Part shown: one piece after another, positions 1 to 6,158 of the stretch
Layout of the letters: each line of letters begins with the position of its first letter
Numbering within the stretch: the stretch's first letter is position 1
Assembly: GCA_014804565.1 (NCBI GenBank)
Contig: JAAUZN010000056.1
Span: forward strand, 80,347 to 86,504
Reading direction: 5' to 3'
DNA length: 6,158 bases
Source: Lachnospiraceae bacterium
GTDB lineage: Bacteria; Bacillota; Clostridia; Lachnospirales; Lachnospiraceae
Translations under genes and position numbers: made by a program
The notes under the pieces: model-generated
Seen by the model: only the letters and a program-made list of their open reading frames with translations
The model's database searches: none
Told to the model about the DNA's origin: nothing

Positions 1-389
1 TCTCCCTGTCCTTCCTCAAGCACCTCTCCGGGCAGCTCACGCTCCTGGCAGTATTGGTGGCAGGCATAGGCGCTTGTCTGGGCATCATTCATGGCGAGAG
101 CTTTCTGATGATCGCCCCCTTTTATCTGATCAGCTTCTTCGGCCTCTATCTTTATTTTGCTGTGACTTCCCTGCTGGATATTCCCGGGAAAATAAGCATT
201 CTGCGTACAAATCTGGTAGATTATCTGGAAAATCATTTGGCCGGCCGACTGGACCAGACACAGCTCGATATGCGTCTGGTAGGTATGGATACCCCGGCCG
301 ATAAAGAATTGCAGCAAAAGAATCCTCCTGCCTTTACATCCTCTGAGGCAGAGGAATTAGAACTGCTCCTGCGGGAATTTTTAGTTTGA
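1..389 (+). CDS. Uncharacterised integral membrane protein, C-terminal fragment (5' end outside window)
   Basis: The reading frame is open from base 3 to a TGA at 387-389, giving 128 residues with no credible start inside. The first possible start, a TTG at 54, falls inside a hydrophobic helix and has no ribosome binding site, so the gene begins upstream of the window. Two hydrophobic stretches are visible, roughly residues 12-32 and 37-60 of the fragment, separated by a short HGES loop. They are followed by a hydrophilic tail of about 65 residues, rich in Leu, Glu, Asp and Gln, with an acidic SSEAEELELLL segment at the end that is probably helical and cytoplasmic. I do not recognise the family and assign no function. 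It runs opposite to all other genes here, and its last 9 bases overlap the end of the convergent small gene at 381-599. No terminator follows directly; the nearest hairpin with a T-run in this direction is at 697-735. Confidence 0.75.
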   Translation, partial: SLSFLKHLSGQLTLLAVLVAGIGACLGIIHGESFLMIAPFYLISFFGLYLYFAVTSLLDIPGKISILRTNLVDYLENHLAGRLDQTQLDMRLVGMDTPADKELQQKNPPAFTSSEAEELELLLREFLV

Positions 390-599
390 TTCGTACTCTC
401 GTTTCAGATCGTCCAGTTTCTCCAGCATTTCTGCTCCCATACTGTCGTCAGCGGCGCCATTCATATACGCCGCATAATGCAAAATTTCTGTCACATGATC
501 AGATTCTACTGATGTAACGTCATACGTCATACAGTCATCAAATAAAACGCAAAGCATCCATTTTCTGCTATCCATACTCTGAAGCGGTATCCAACGCAT
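381..599 (-). CDS. Small hypothetical protein, 72 aa
   Basis: The protein is soluble-looking and hydrophilic. It has an aromatic N-terminal part (MRWIPLQS, then a WMLCVLFDD strand-like stretch) and a helical, acidic C-terminus (EMLEKLDDLKREYES). I see no signal peptide, membrane helix or known motif and do not recognise the family. The ATG at 599 is chosen because a GGAGG lies at 611-615, 11 bases upstream. The frame stays open upstream to a TTG at 719 (112 residues), but that start has no Shine-Dalgarno and the added part would run through two stem-loops, so I think the extension is not translated. A TTG at 632 is another weak option. It lies 141 bp downstream of the DUF5107-TPR gene beyond a hairpin, so it may be co-transcribed by read-through or have its own promoter. 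It could instead be the remnant of a longer gene that lost its N-terminus. That the frame is coding is moderately likely; the start is uncertain. Confidence 0.5.
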   Translation of the reverse strand: MRWIPLQSMDSRKWMLCVLFDDCMTYDVTSVESDHVTEILHYAAYMNGAADDSMGAEMLEKLDDLKREYESN

Positions 600-610
600 C
601 TTGTAGTCAA

Positions 611-615
611 CCTCC
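611..615 (-). promoter_or_regulatory. Shine-Dalgarno of the small hypothetical gene
   Basis: On the minus strand this reads GGAGG, followed by an 11-base spacer and the ATG at 599-597. The spacing is slightly long for a core of this strength, but it is the only good ribosome binding site in the frame and decides the 72-residue start over the unsupported TTG at 719. Confidence 0.5.
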
Positions 616-635
616 GCTTTCAGTTTATCATTCAA

Positions 636-661
636 AAAAATTTTTCGTAAGCGAAATTTTT
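636..661. other. AT-rich stem-loop
   Basis: The left arm at 636-647 and right arm at 652-661 pair around a TAAG loop. Five pairs (c646-g653 and g647-c652 plus three T-A) sit at the top, a two-base bulge (641-642) follows, then five A-T pairs. Read on the minus strand it is followed by a run of T (640-634), so it could act as a weak second terminator behind the DUF5107-TPR gene. The stem has only two G-C pairs, so its strength is doubtful. It lies in the gap before the small gene at 381-599. Confidence 0.4.
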
Positions 662-696
662 GTGAACTTTTCGGGTGCGCCGGAATTTCAGCTATG

Positions 697-735
697 AAAG
701 AGCCGATGAATGAAATCAATCACCGGCTCTTTTTG
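697..735. terminator. Probable rho-independent terminator (inverted repeat)
   Basis: AAAGAGCCG at 697-705 is perfectly complementary to CGGCTCTTT at 724-732. Inside this 9-bp stem, further pairs (707-709 with 720-722, and 711-712 with 717-718) leave a 4-base apical loop, with two single mismatches. The repeat begins 8 bases beyond the stop codon of the DUF5107-TPR gene at 741, the usual position for a terminator of that operon. However, the better T-run (TTTTT at 730-734) follows the stem on the plus strand, whereas the minus-strand exit has only TTT and then CATAGC. It may therefore work in both directions, or more efficiently against plus-strand transcription arriving from the convergent gene. 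Confidence 0.65.
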
Positions 736-740
736 ATACG

Positions 741-3700
741 TTATCTATTCTCAATGTCGTTTAATAATATCTTACAATTCAAATGGAACGGATCTATTTT
801 CAAAGTTTCCTTAAAGAACTTTACAGCCTCCTTTTTCTTCCCCAGCCCCAGATTTCCAAGGCCCATTACATAGTTGCAGTGGGCTTTATTTTTCAGTGTA
901 AAATCTTCCTCATAGATCATGAGATCCGGCAGGGAAACGGCAAAATATCCGATCTTTACCTCATCCCGGACGTGCTGCTCCCCAAAATCAATCAGCTTGT
1001 ACATCCTTCGATTACCTGTCTTCGTCTGTCCCAGTTTATACTGCGCAAGTCCCTGATACAATATCATATCCGCCGGCTGGTCATTGTAATACATCATACC
1101 TGTCACCTCGTCGGAACCTGTGGAGGCAAGTGTAAAGTATTCCTCTGCCTGTCCGGTTTCTCCCAAAGCCTCTGATACCAGTCCAAGATAATAATAAATA
1201 TTATTATCCTTGCTGCCCTCCAGCTTTCCTTCTCCCAGATTCTCAGGATAGACAAGCGCCTGCTCCAATAACGCCTTTGTTTCTGTGTAAGCTTTCTGAA
1301 GCATTTTCACCTTTGCCATTTCCACTAACGCCACAATATACTGCGCAGCAGCTTTTCCTTCACCACCCTCCCAGGGATGCAGTTTCCGGGAAAGCAGAAG
1401 TGTATGTGCCTTTTCATAGTTTCCGCTGAGATTTTGCAAAGTTACATACTCAATAAAGGCATCATCCCTCTCCAGCGCGGTTTCGCGGTGTGTTTCATAC
1501 TGGGCGAGTCTCTCTTCAACGGGCATTTTACATTTCTTATGAAGCTGGTCCAATTCAAAGAACACTCTGGAATCTTCCGGGTCCAGCGCAAAGGCTTTTT
1601 CCATAACTGTTCTTGCCTCTTCTTTTCTATCCATATGGTTATAGTAAGCCAGAGACAGATTCCTGAATACCGTCGGGAAACGGTCATTATTCTTTGCACT
1701 TCTTTCCCAGCAGTCTGTAGCCTTTTCATATTGCTTTTTATCATAATAAAGATTTCCGAGATAATACCATGCAAAGGATGCTTCCTGTAAAACATCACAG
1801 CAGTCTTTCAATACGGCGATATCTTCCAGCGCATTCGGGAAACAGCAGTAAGAATCCTGTTTTTCTGCAAAAAAATACTGCTCTCTCACCTCTTCTTCCG
1901 ATTTTCCTGATTTTTTCCCGTAATAAGCCTTATAATATTCATTCAAAGCAGAAGGTACACTGCATACATCAAGGACTGCTGCCGCCTCTTTATAAAAGCC
2001 GCACTCCGCATAATCTTTGGCAAGCCTCAGATACGCTTCCGCATTTCCTCTCATGCAGGAGGCAATCTTTTCTTTTTCCTGCGAAAGATCCTCTTCTTCC
2101 ATATAGGAAAGCAACTCGCATCTGCTCACATAATCAAAAGGATCTATCAGCAGACTTTCCTTAATCCAGCTCTGTGCTTCTTCTTTTCGCCCCAACACTC
2201 TCAAAATGGCAGCTTTGATTCCTCTTGCCTTCACATTGTGCCAGTTTTTCACTAGCCCTCTCTCTATCAGATACAGGGCATTTTCATACTCCTTTTTTCT
2301 GCAGGCGATCGCTGCCAGATAATAAAAGCTCATCTCCTGCTGCTCATTGCTCCATGTCGCTTTATAAAAGGCATCGTAAGCCTCTTCCTGTTTTCCTTGA
2401 TAAAACAGGCAAAGTCCCAGCTTATAATAAGCTTCACTGTCATAAGGATTGGGATTTTTCCAGGTTGCACGCTCAATGGCCTTCCGGAAATAGGGCTCGC
2501 TCTCTGCAAACAATCCTCTCGAAAACAGCAGAGACCCATAAGCCGTATTCACTCTGATATCCCCGGGATCTCTTTTCAAGCCTTCCAGATAATAACCGTC
2601 AGGCATGTAAGTCGCGTGTCTGTACTGTTCAATATGCTGTCCTGTCAGATACAGCTCTTCTACCGTGGCGATCTCCTCCGGTTCTTTCGCCGCCTTTGCG
2701 GGTTCCGGAAGCTTCGGGACTTTTTCCTCAAGGGGCGTATAGGCAACCAGTTCCTTACCCTCTCTGCTCAACACTCTGACCGTGTAATCTTGATTCCTGC
2801 CTCTTGTCAGCTCCACAGTCTTTTTGTAGATATGTACCGGATCTAAATCTGCCGTCTCCTCAAATATCACATCCCCCTGATGAATAACCTGAACCTTAAC
2901 TCCTTCTCTGACCGAAGTCAAGTACAAAATAATCTCAGCCTGATTTTCTGAAATTTCGAAATTCACGGCAGCATCTGTTGTGGCATTCTTCACATCACCC
3001 ACTGCTTTATAAGGCATAAAATACTGCTTAAAAACCTTTTCCTCAAAAGGTTTCAGCCAGGTGAAATCCGGCTGGTTATCTGTAAATACACCCGTCATCA
3101 GTTCAATGTAAGGGCCGTCTTCATCCGTAAGATTTCTATCCCAGCATTTACCGAAATCACCACAGCCCCAGGTCCACTGCTTCTTTCCCGGAGATACATG
3201 ATGATCCGCCACATGAAGCACTCCTGCCTCCACGCCGTAATCATATCCGCCCACAAAGTTAAAATCCGATTTTTCCGCCATGTAGGATGTGGGTACCGGT
3301 ATGTTTTTATAGCGGGAAATATCCACGCCCTCGCTATAGTCATGTTTATAATAAACGCCTGTAGCGATCGGAAATCTGGAAACATCTCTCTTTCCATGAT
3401 CCATCACCGCATGTACATCCGGCGGGAAAATAGACTTGGTATTGTCATTGACAGATACTGCAGGATTCGCCCACCAGAGGAAGGTCTGGGGCATATTCGT
3501 TCTGTTATACAGCTGTCCCGTAATCTCCAAATAGGCCTTTCCGGGATACAGCGTAAACTTTGTAATCCCCTTTGTCCCATACATCCGGTCCACATCATTG
3601 ACCAATACCGACTTGGAACCATCTTCCCGCTCATCTAAGATATAATCCACAGGCATATATGTAGTAGGTCTGTGATGCTGCGGCCAGTTAAATTCAATAC

Positions 3701-4049
3701 CGCCGCTGATCCAGGGTCCCAGAAGTCCTACCAATGCCGGTTTGATCACGTGGTTATAATACACAAAATCGTATCCGTTCGTCTTATCATAAGCCCTCTG
3801 GATCCTTCCTCCCAGCTTCGGCAAAATCATAATCTTTAAATATTCATTCTCCAGATATACCGCCTTATATTCCTGATCTGTCTTTTCATCATATATTTTA
3901 TCAATCACAGGGTAGGGATACACTTTTCCGCTGCTTCCCTGATATACTCTTTTTTCCAGAAACATGGGATTTTTATTCGGCTTTCCAACTTGGTAAGTCG
4001 GGATTGTCACTATTTCTTCCCATACCCTTACTGCTTCCAACTCTTTCAT
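741..4049 (-). CDS. DUF5107 domain protein with C-terminal tetratricopeptide repeats, 1102 aa
   Basis: Residues about 30-345 match the DUF5107 family, a beta-rich domain that I relate by inference to the aldose-1-epimerase-like sugar-binding fold. Its signature segments are GPWISGGIEFNWPQHHRPTT (111-130), FLWWANPAVSV (190-200), DHHVSPGKKQWTWG (282-295) and YIELMTGVFTDNQPDF (314-329). A second beta-rich module (about 355-440) and a Pro/Ala/Lys/Glu linker (443-460) lead into an alpha-helical region with roughly ten or more TPR-like units, clearest at 538-569, 757-789, 792-826 and 1056-1089. No signal peptide or membrane helix is seen, so it is probably cytoplasmic. The ATG at 4049 has AAGGAG at 4057-4062 with a 7-base spacer. 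It starts 45 bp after the glycosyltransferase gene and is the last clear gene before the hairpin at 697-735. The biochemical activity is not established from this sequence: a sugar-active enzyme, a sugar sensor or a TPR scaffold are all possible. Family call firm, function open. Confidence 0.9.
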   Translation of the reverse strand: MKELEAVRVWEEIVTIPTYQVGKPNKNPMFLEKRVYQGSSGKVYPYPVIDKIYDEKTDQEYKAVYLENEYLKIMILPKLGGRIQRAYDKTNGYDFVYYNHVIKPALVGLLGPWISGGIEFNWPQHHRPTTYMPVDYILDEREDGSKSVLVNDVDRMYGTKGITKFTLYPGKAYLEITGQLYNRTNMPQTFLWWANPAVSVNDNTKSIFPPDVHAVMDHGKRDVSRFPIATGVYYKHDYSEGVDISRYKNIPVPTSYMAEKSDFNFVGGYDYGVEAGVLHVADHHVSPGKKQWTWGCGDFGKCWDRNLTDEDGPYIELMTGVFTDNQPDFTWLKPFEEKVFKQYFMPYKAVGDVKNATTDAAVNFEISENQAEIILYLTSVREGVKVQVIHQGDVIFEETADLDPVHIYKKTVELTRGRNQDYTVRVLSREGKELVAYTPLEEKVPKLPEPAKAAKEPEEIATVEELYLTGQHIEQYRHATYMPDGYYLEGLKRDPGDIRVNTAYGSLLFSRGLFAESEPYFRKAIERATWKNPNPYDSEAYYKLGLCLFYQGKQEEAYDAFYKATWSNEQQEMSFYYLAAIACRKKEYENALYLIERGLVKNWHNVKARGIKAAILRVLGRKEEAQSWIKESLLIDPFDYVSRCELLSYMEEEDLSQEKEKIASCMRGNAEAYLRLAKDYAECGFYKEAAAVLDVCSVPSALNEYYKAYYGKKSGKSEEEVREQYFFAEKQDSYCCFPNALEDIAVLKDCCDVLQEASFAWYYLGNLYYDKKQYEKATDCWERSAKNNDRFPTVFRNLSLAYYNHMDRKEEARTVMEKAFALDPEDSRVFFELDQLHKKCKMPVEERLAQYETHRETALERDDAFIEYVTLQNLSGNYEKAHTLLLSRKLHPWEGGEGKAAAQYIVALVEMAKVKMLQKAYTETKALLEQALVYPENLGEGKLEGSKDNNIYYYLGLVSEALGETGQAEEYFTLASTGSDEVTGMMYYNDQPADMILYQGLAQYKLGQTKTGNRRMYKLIDFGEQHVRDEVKIGYFAVSLPDLMIYEEDFTLKNKAHCNYVMGLGNLGLGKKKEAVKFFKETLKIDPFHLNCKILLNDIENR

Positions 4050-4094
4050 GCCAAATCTCCTTAATGTTTTATAGTTCTATCACTAAAATCATTA

Positions 4095-5738
4095 TCACTT
4101 TTTGTAGACAGTAACCGTCGGGCCTACAAAGTATTTGGCGGGACTCTTTGTGAATAGATCAAAATACCCGATCCGATACTTCCACTCACCGCCATAGGAA
4201 ATTCCCTGCCAGCTCTCCATTACACTATAATTTCCCGTCTTCTGCACATATGCCGCCTTTTTCTCGGGGTACATATCTCCCCCCTTAAAAAGCAGATAAT
4301 CCTTTTTCTGGGAAAAATACCCGGTGGCATACTCCACATCGATAAAATACTCGTTTTCCCCAAGCTCATCCGGCAAAAGAGCAATATCCTCTCCAATGTC
4401 TGTGATCTCATATTTCTCCGCATCCAGCAAAGGCATGTAGGAAGTACAGTAAATCTTTGATTCTGCCGGAATATACTCCTCGATATAAGCGGATGCGCAA
4501 GTATAGCTTAATCCATAACGATAATTACCCAAAACCGTGACCACGTTGCAAAGCACCAAAAACACAGTAAACGCCGCCACAATACCCGGCACGGAAATCC
4601 GATGCCCTCTATTGCTATCCGATTTTTTCTCCGTTGAGCCGCTTCCTCTCAAAAATCTTCTCAGCAGCTCCTCCGCCTCTATCAATCCGTAAGTCATAAA
4701 CAAAAGAGCAAACGGTAAAACCAGTGAAAGATTTCTTCCCAAAACAATCTGATATTTCGACAGCAAAACAATGATACAAACCGGCATCAGCGAGAAAATA
4801 ACCAGTTCTCCCCATTTTTTCCCCCGAATCAAATACACAACCCCCAAAAGCAGCAACAAACCCCCGAAAATACCGTAGGAGGAAAGCGCATAAGCCTCCA
4901 AATACCCTAAGATCGGCAGGTTGTGCTCAATGCCAGGATGCCCCCAGGCGTAGTGATTCAGATTATACAGGTTGTCCCCGATAAAGGTCTTGAAATGAAA
5001 AAACAAGGAATAATTGCAAACTACAAATGTAAGCGCAAGCACAATACAATTCAAGAAAAAGAGATAATCATTCCGATAACTTTTCCAGTATTTCTTCCCG
5101 ATGTGCAGCGCCAGCCAGAAAACACCGAACACGATCCCGTGATATTTGGCCGCCATCGCAAGCCCGATGCAGATCGCCATCAGAGGATACCAAAGATAGA
5201 CGACCCTCTCCTCCGATCTATCCCGCCAGATCAGACAGCCCAGCAGTAAGATCCCGTTGGCAACAGCATACATAAGAGTATCCGGCCCCGTGTAATACAG
5301 ATAAGCATAGCCATAGAGAGAAAACATAGACAACAGAAAACCCAGATAGCCGTATTTACGGCTTCCGGTCATGATCTTAACGCTGAAATATACGAGGACG
5401 TTCGACAAAAGAGCGGTGCCGCAGACCACATAGCGCAAAAGAATGACTGTATCCACTCCCGCCAGAAACTTTCCAAGGATCCGCGCCCCCACCGCCGCAT
5501 AATAAAAGGTAAGATGGGGATAGCGGAAAAAATCCAGCACATAAATGTCCCCCGCATAGAGGTGCTGATTTAGCAACTCATAAATACAGCCAAGCGACAG
5601 CTGCTCATCCACATTCGGATACAGCGGCAATTCAAACTGCCAGTGTCTGTAAAATAAGAGCATTCCGACAAACAGGGTGATCGCAATAGCCGCCGCCATC
5701 CCCAGTCTTTTCTGCCATTCTTTTTCTAATTTAAGCAT
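4095..5738 (-). CDS. GT-C type polytopic membrane glycosyltransferase (PMT/ArnT-like, GT39-related), 547 aa
   Basis: The protein has one N-terminal membrane helix (about residues 14-30), then an extracytoplasmic loop with PLYPNVDEQ, whose Asp-Glu (44-45) fits the acidic catalytic site of GT-C enzymes. Downstream are RYPHLTFYY, YYTGPD and AAKYHG motifs typical of PMT_2-like enzymes. I count about ten to twelve hydrophobic segments up to about residue 405, a Lys/Arg/Ser-rich loop near 360-380, and a soluble C-terminal domain of about 140 residues, probably outside the membrane. Family members transfer a sugar from a polyprenyl-phosphate carrier to a lipid, glycan or protein on the outer face; donor and acceptor cannot be told here. 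An ATG at 5750 would add four residues (MEVR), but the GGAGG at 5744-5748 lies inside that extension, 5 bases before the ATG at 5738, so the downstream start is preferred. It begins 36 bp after the TIM-barrel gene and precedes the DUF5107-TPR gene by 45 bp, consistent with one operon. Confidence 0.82.
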   Translation of the reverse strand: MLKLEKEWQKRLGMAAAIAITLFVGMLLFYRHWQFELPLYPNVDEQLSLGCIYELLNQHLYAGDIYVLDFFRYPHLTFYYAAVGARILGKFLAGVDTVILLRYVVCGTALLSNVLVYFSVKIMTGSRKYGYLGFLLSMFSLYGYAYLYYTGPDTLMYAVANGILLLGCLIWRDRSEERVVYLWYPLMAICIGLAMAAKYHGIVFGVFWLALHIGKKYWKSYRNDYLFFLNCIVLALTFVVCNYSLFFHFKTFIGDNLYNLNHYAWGHPGIEHNLPILGYLEAYALSSYGIFGGLLLLLGVVYLIRGKKWGELVIFSLMPVCIIVLLSKYQIVLGRNLSLVLPFALLFMTYGLIEAEELLRRFLRGSGSTEKKSDSNRGHRISVPGIVAAFTVFLVLCNVVTVLGNYRYGLSYTCASAYIEEYIPAESKIYCTSYMPLLDAEKYEITDIGEDIALLPDELGENEYFIDVEYATGYFSQKKDYLLFKGGDMYPEKKAAYVQKTGNYSVMESWQGISYGGEWKYRIGYFDLFTKSPAKYFVGPTVTVYKK

Positions 5739-5743
5739 CCTTA

Positions 5744-5748
5744 CCTCC
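5744..5748 (-). promoter_or_regulatory. Shine-Dalgarno deciding the glycosyltransferase start
   Basis: The minus strand reads ATGGAGGTAAGGATG: the GGAGG core lies between two in-frame ATG codons, 5 bases before the second. The first ATG (5750) has no comparable site upstream. This supports initiation at 5738 and a protein of 547 rather than 551 residues. Confidence 0.75.
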
Positions 5749-5774
5749 ATATCAGAATTTATGACGCTTCAGCC

Positions 5775-6158
5775 TTACATCCAGTCTTTGATATGATAGC
5801 TTTTTGTACAGACGGCATCGAACTCGATCCCCTGTTCCTCGATATACTGCTTATATTCCGTAAGCTTTTCCTCCTGTCCCTCCAATTCCGGAGAGACAAA
5901 GCAGAGCTTATATCCCAGCGACTTTAATTCCCGGCAACTCTCCCGGTCGATGGGCACCTTCGTAAAGCAGTCCACCCAGACCCATTCGGCCCGTCCCGCC
6001 ATATTGCGGATGGTATCCAGCCCCTCCAGTTCACTGAAACGCAGCGCCACCTGAGTAACCCCCATGTCTGTGAGCAGTTTGATCATCGGAAAAGAGGAAT
6101 CCAGGAAAAAATATTTTTTAATATGGTACTTTTTCATATACTCAAGAACCTGATGTTC
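5775..6158 (-). CDS. Probable PLC/glycerophosphodiester phosphodiesterase-like TIM-barrel protein, C-terminal fragment
   Basis: 127 residues are visible and the frame stays open to the window edge. The ATG at 6137 is internal: the seven codons before it (EHQVLEY) are in frame and no Shine-Dalgarno precedes it, so the gene starts outside the window. The fragment shows alternating strands and helices as in the second half of a TIM barrel: YFFLD, QVALRFS, WVWVDCF and KLCFVSPELEG look like successive barrel strands, ending with FDAVCTKSYHIKDWM. From memory this pattern fits proteins annotated as PI-specific phospholipase C/glycerophosphodiester phosphodiesterase-like that occur in polysaccharide gene clusters. 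The catalytic His/Glu residues of true GDPDs lie mostly in the missing N-terminal half, so activity cannot be judged. The stop is 36 bp upstream of the glycosyltransferase start in the same orientation, so the two are probably co-transcribed. Barrel fold likely, family moderately likely, substrate unknown. Confidence 0.6.
   Translation of the reverse strand, partial: EHQVLEYMKKYHIKKYFFLDSSFPMIKLLTDMGVTQVALRFSELEGLDTIRNMAGRAEWVWVDCFTKVPIDRESCRELKSLGYKLCFVSPELEGQEEKLTEYKQYIEEQGIEFDAVCTKSYHIKDWM

Noticed and set aside
74..304. Second plus-strand frame within the membrane-protein fragment
   Set aside because: It overlaps the frame with clear transmembrane helices, and its Arg/Ser/Gly-rich translation is typical of an out-of-frame shadow.
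600..696. Possible promoter for the small hypothetical gene (GATAAA on the minus strand near 620-628)
   Set aside because: The only candidate -35 is a poor match with 15-base spacing; the region is simply AT-rich and the call would be guesswork.
783..2846. Several plus-strand open frames of 110-149 codons opposite the DUF5107-TPR gene
   Set aside because: They are antisense shadows: no ribosome binding sites, low-complexity Cys/His/Phe/Ile- or Pro/Ser-rich compositions, and they lie wholly inside a long, well-patterned coding region.
3198..3638. Plus-strand open frame of 146 codons opposite the DUF5107 domain
   Set aside because: Its translation is a His/Ile/Arg-rich complement of a strongly conserved domain, with no domain pattern or start signal of its own.
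3155..3719. Assigning the DUF5107 protein as an aldose 1-epimerase or a specific glycoside hydrolase
   Set aside because: The resemblance is at fold level only, the classical mutarotase His motif is absent, and no substrate evidence is visible.
4068..4073. Possible internal promoter -10 box (TATAAA on the minus strand) before the DUF5107-TPR gene
   Set aside because: No -35-like hexamer lies 16-18 bases upstream, and transcription from it would begin at about the Shine-Dalgarno itself, leaving no usable leader.
4923..5249. Plus-strand open frame of 108 codons opposite the glycosyltransferase
   Set aside because: It is antisense to a clear membrane protein and has no ribosome binding site or recognisable motif.

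Overview
This window most likely comes from a Gram-positive, anaerobic, gut-type Firmicute, probably Lachnospiraceae or a close clostridial relative. The grounds are moderate GC, strong GGAGG/AAGGAG ribosome binding sites, lysine-, tyrosine- and glutamate-rich proteins, and a long DUF5107-TPR protein of a kind I associate with that family. The assignment is inferred from the look of the sequence, not from a search.

Layout, left to right. Positions 1-389 (+) hold the C-terminal end of an uncharacterised membrane protein whose start lies outside the window. It converges on, and overlaps by 9 bp, a small hypothetical gene on the minus strand (381-599). A 141-bp intergenic stretch (600-740) follows, containing an AT-rich stem-loop and a strong GC-based inverted repeat that looks like a transcription terminator. 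The rest of the window is one minus-strand block, transcribed right to left: the C-terminal half of a probable PLC/glycerophosphodiesterase-like TIM-barrel protein (5775-6158, truncated by the window edge), a polytopic GT-C type (PMT/ArnT-like) membrane glycosyltransferase (4095-5738), and a 1102-residue DUF5107 plus TPR protein (741-4049).

The three minus-strand genes are 36 and 45 bp apart, share orientation, show no convincing internal promoter and end at a hairpin, so they probably form the distal part of one operon. The family content (a lipid-linked-sugar-dependent membrane glycosyltransferase, a phosphodiester-type TIM barrel and a protein with a probable carbohydrate-recognising beta-sandwich) suggests surface glycan or glycolipid synthesis or modification. 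The substrate cannot be read from this window. No tRNA, rRNA, CRISPR array, insertion sequence or phage feature was seen. The most interesting object is the DUF5107-TPR protein and its coupling to the glycosyltransferase. The rest looks like ordinary chromosomal sequence.
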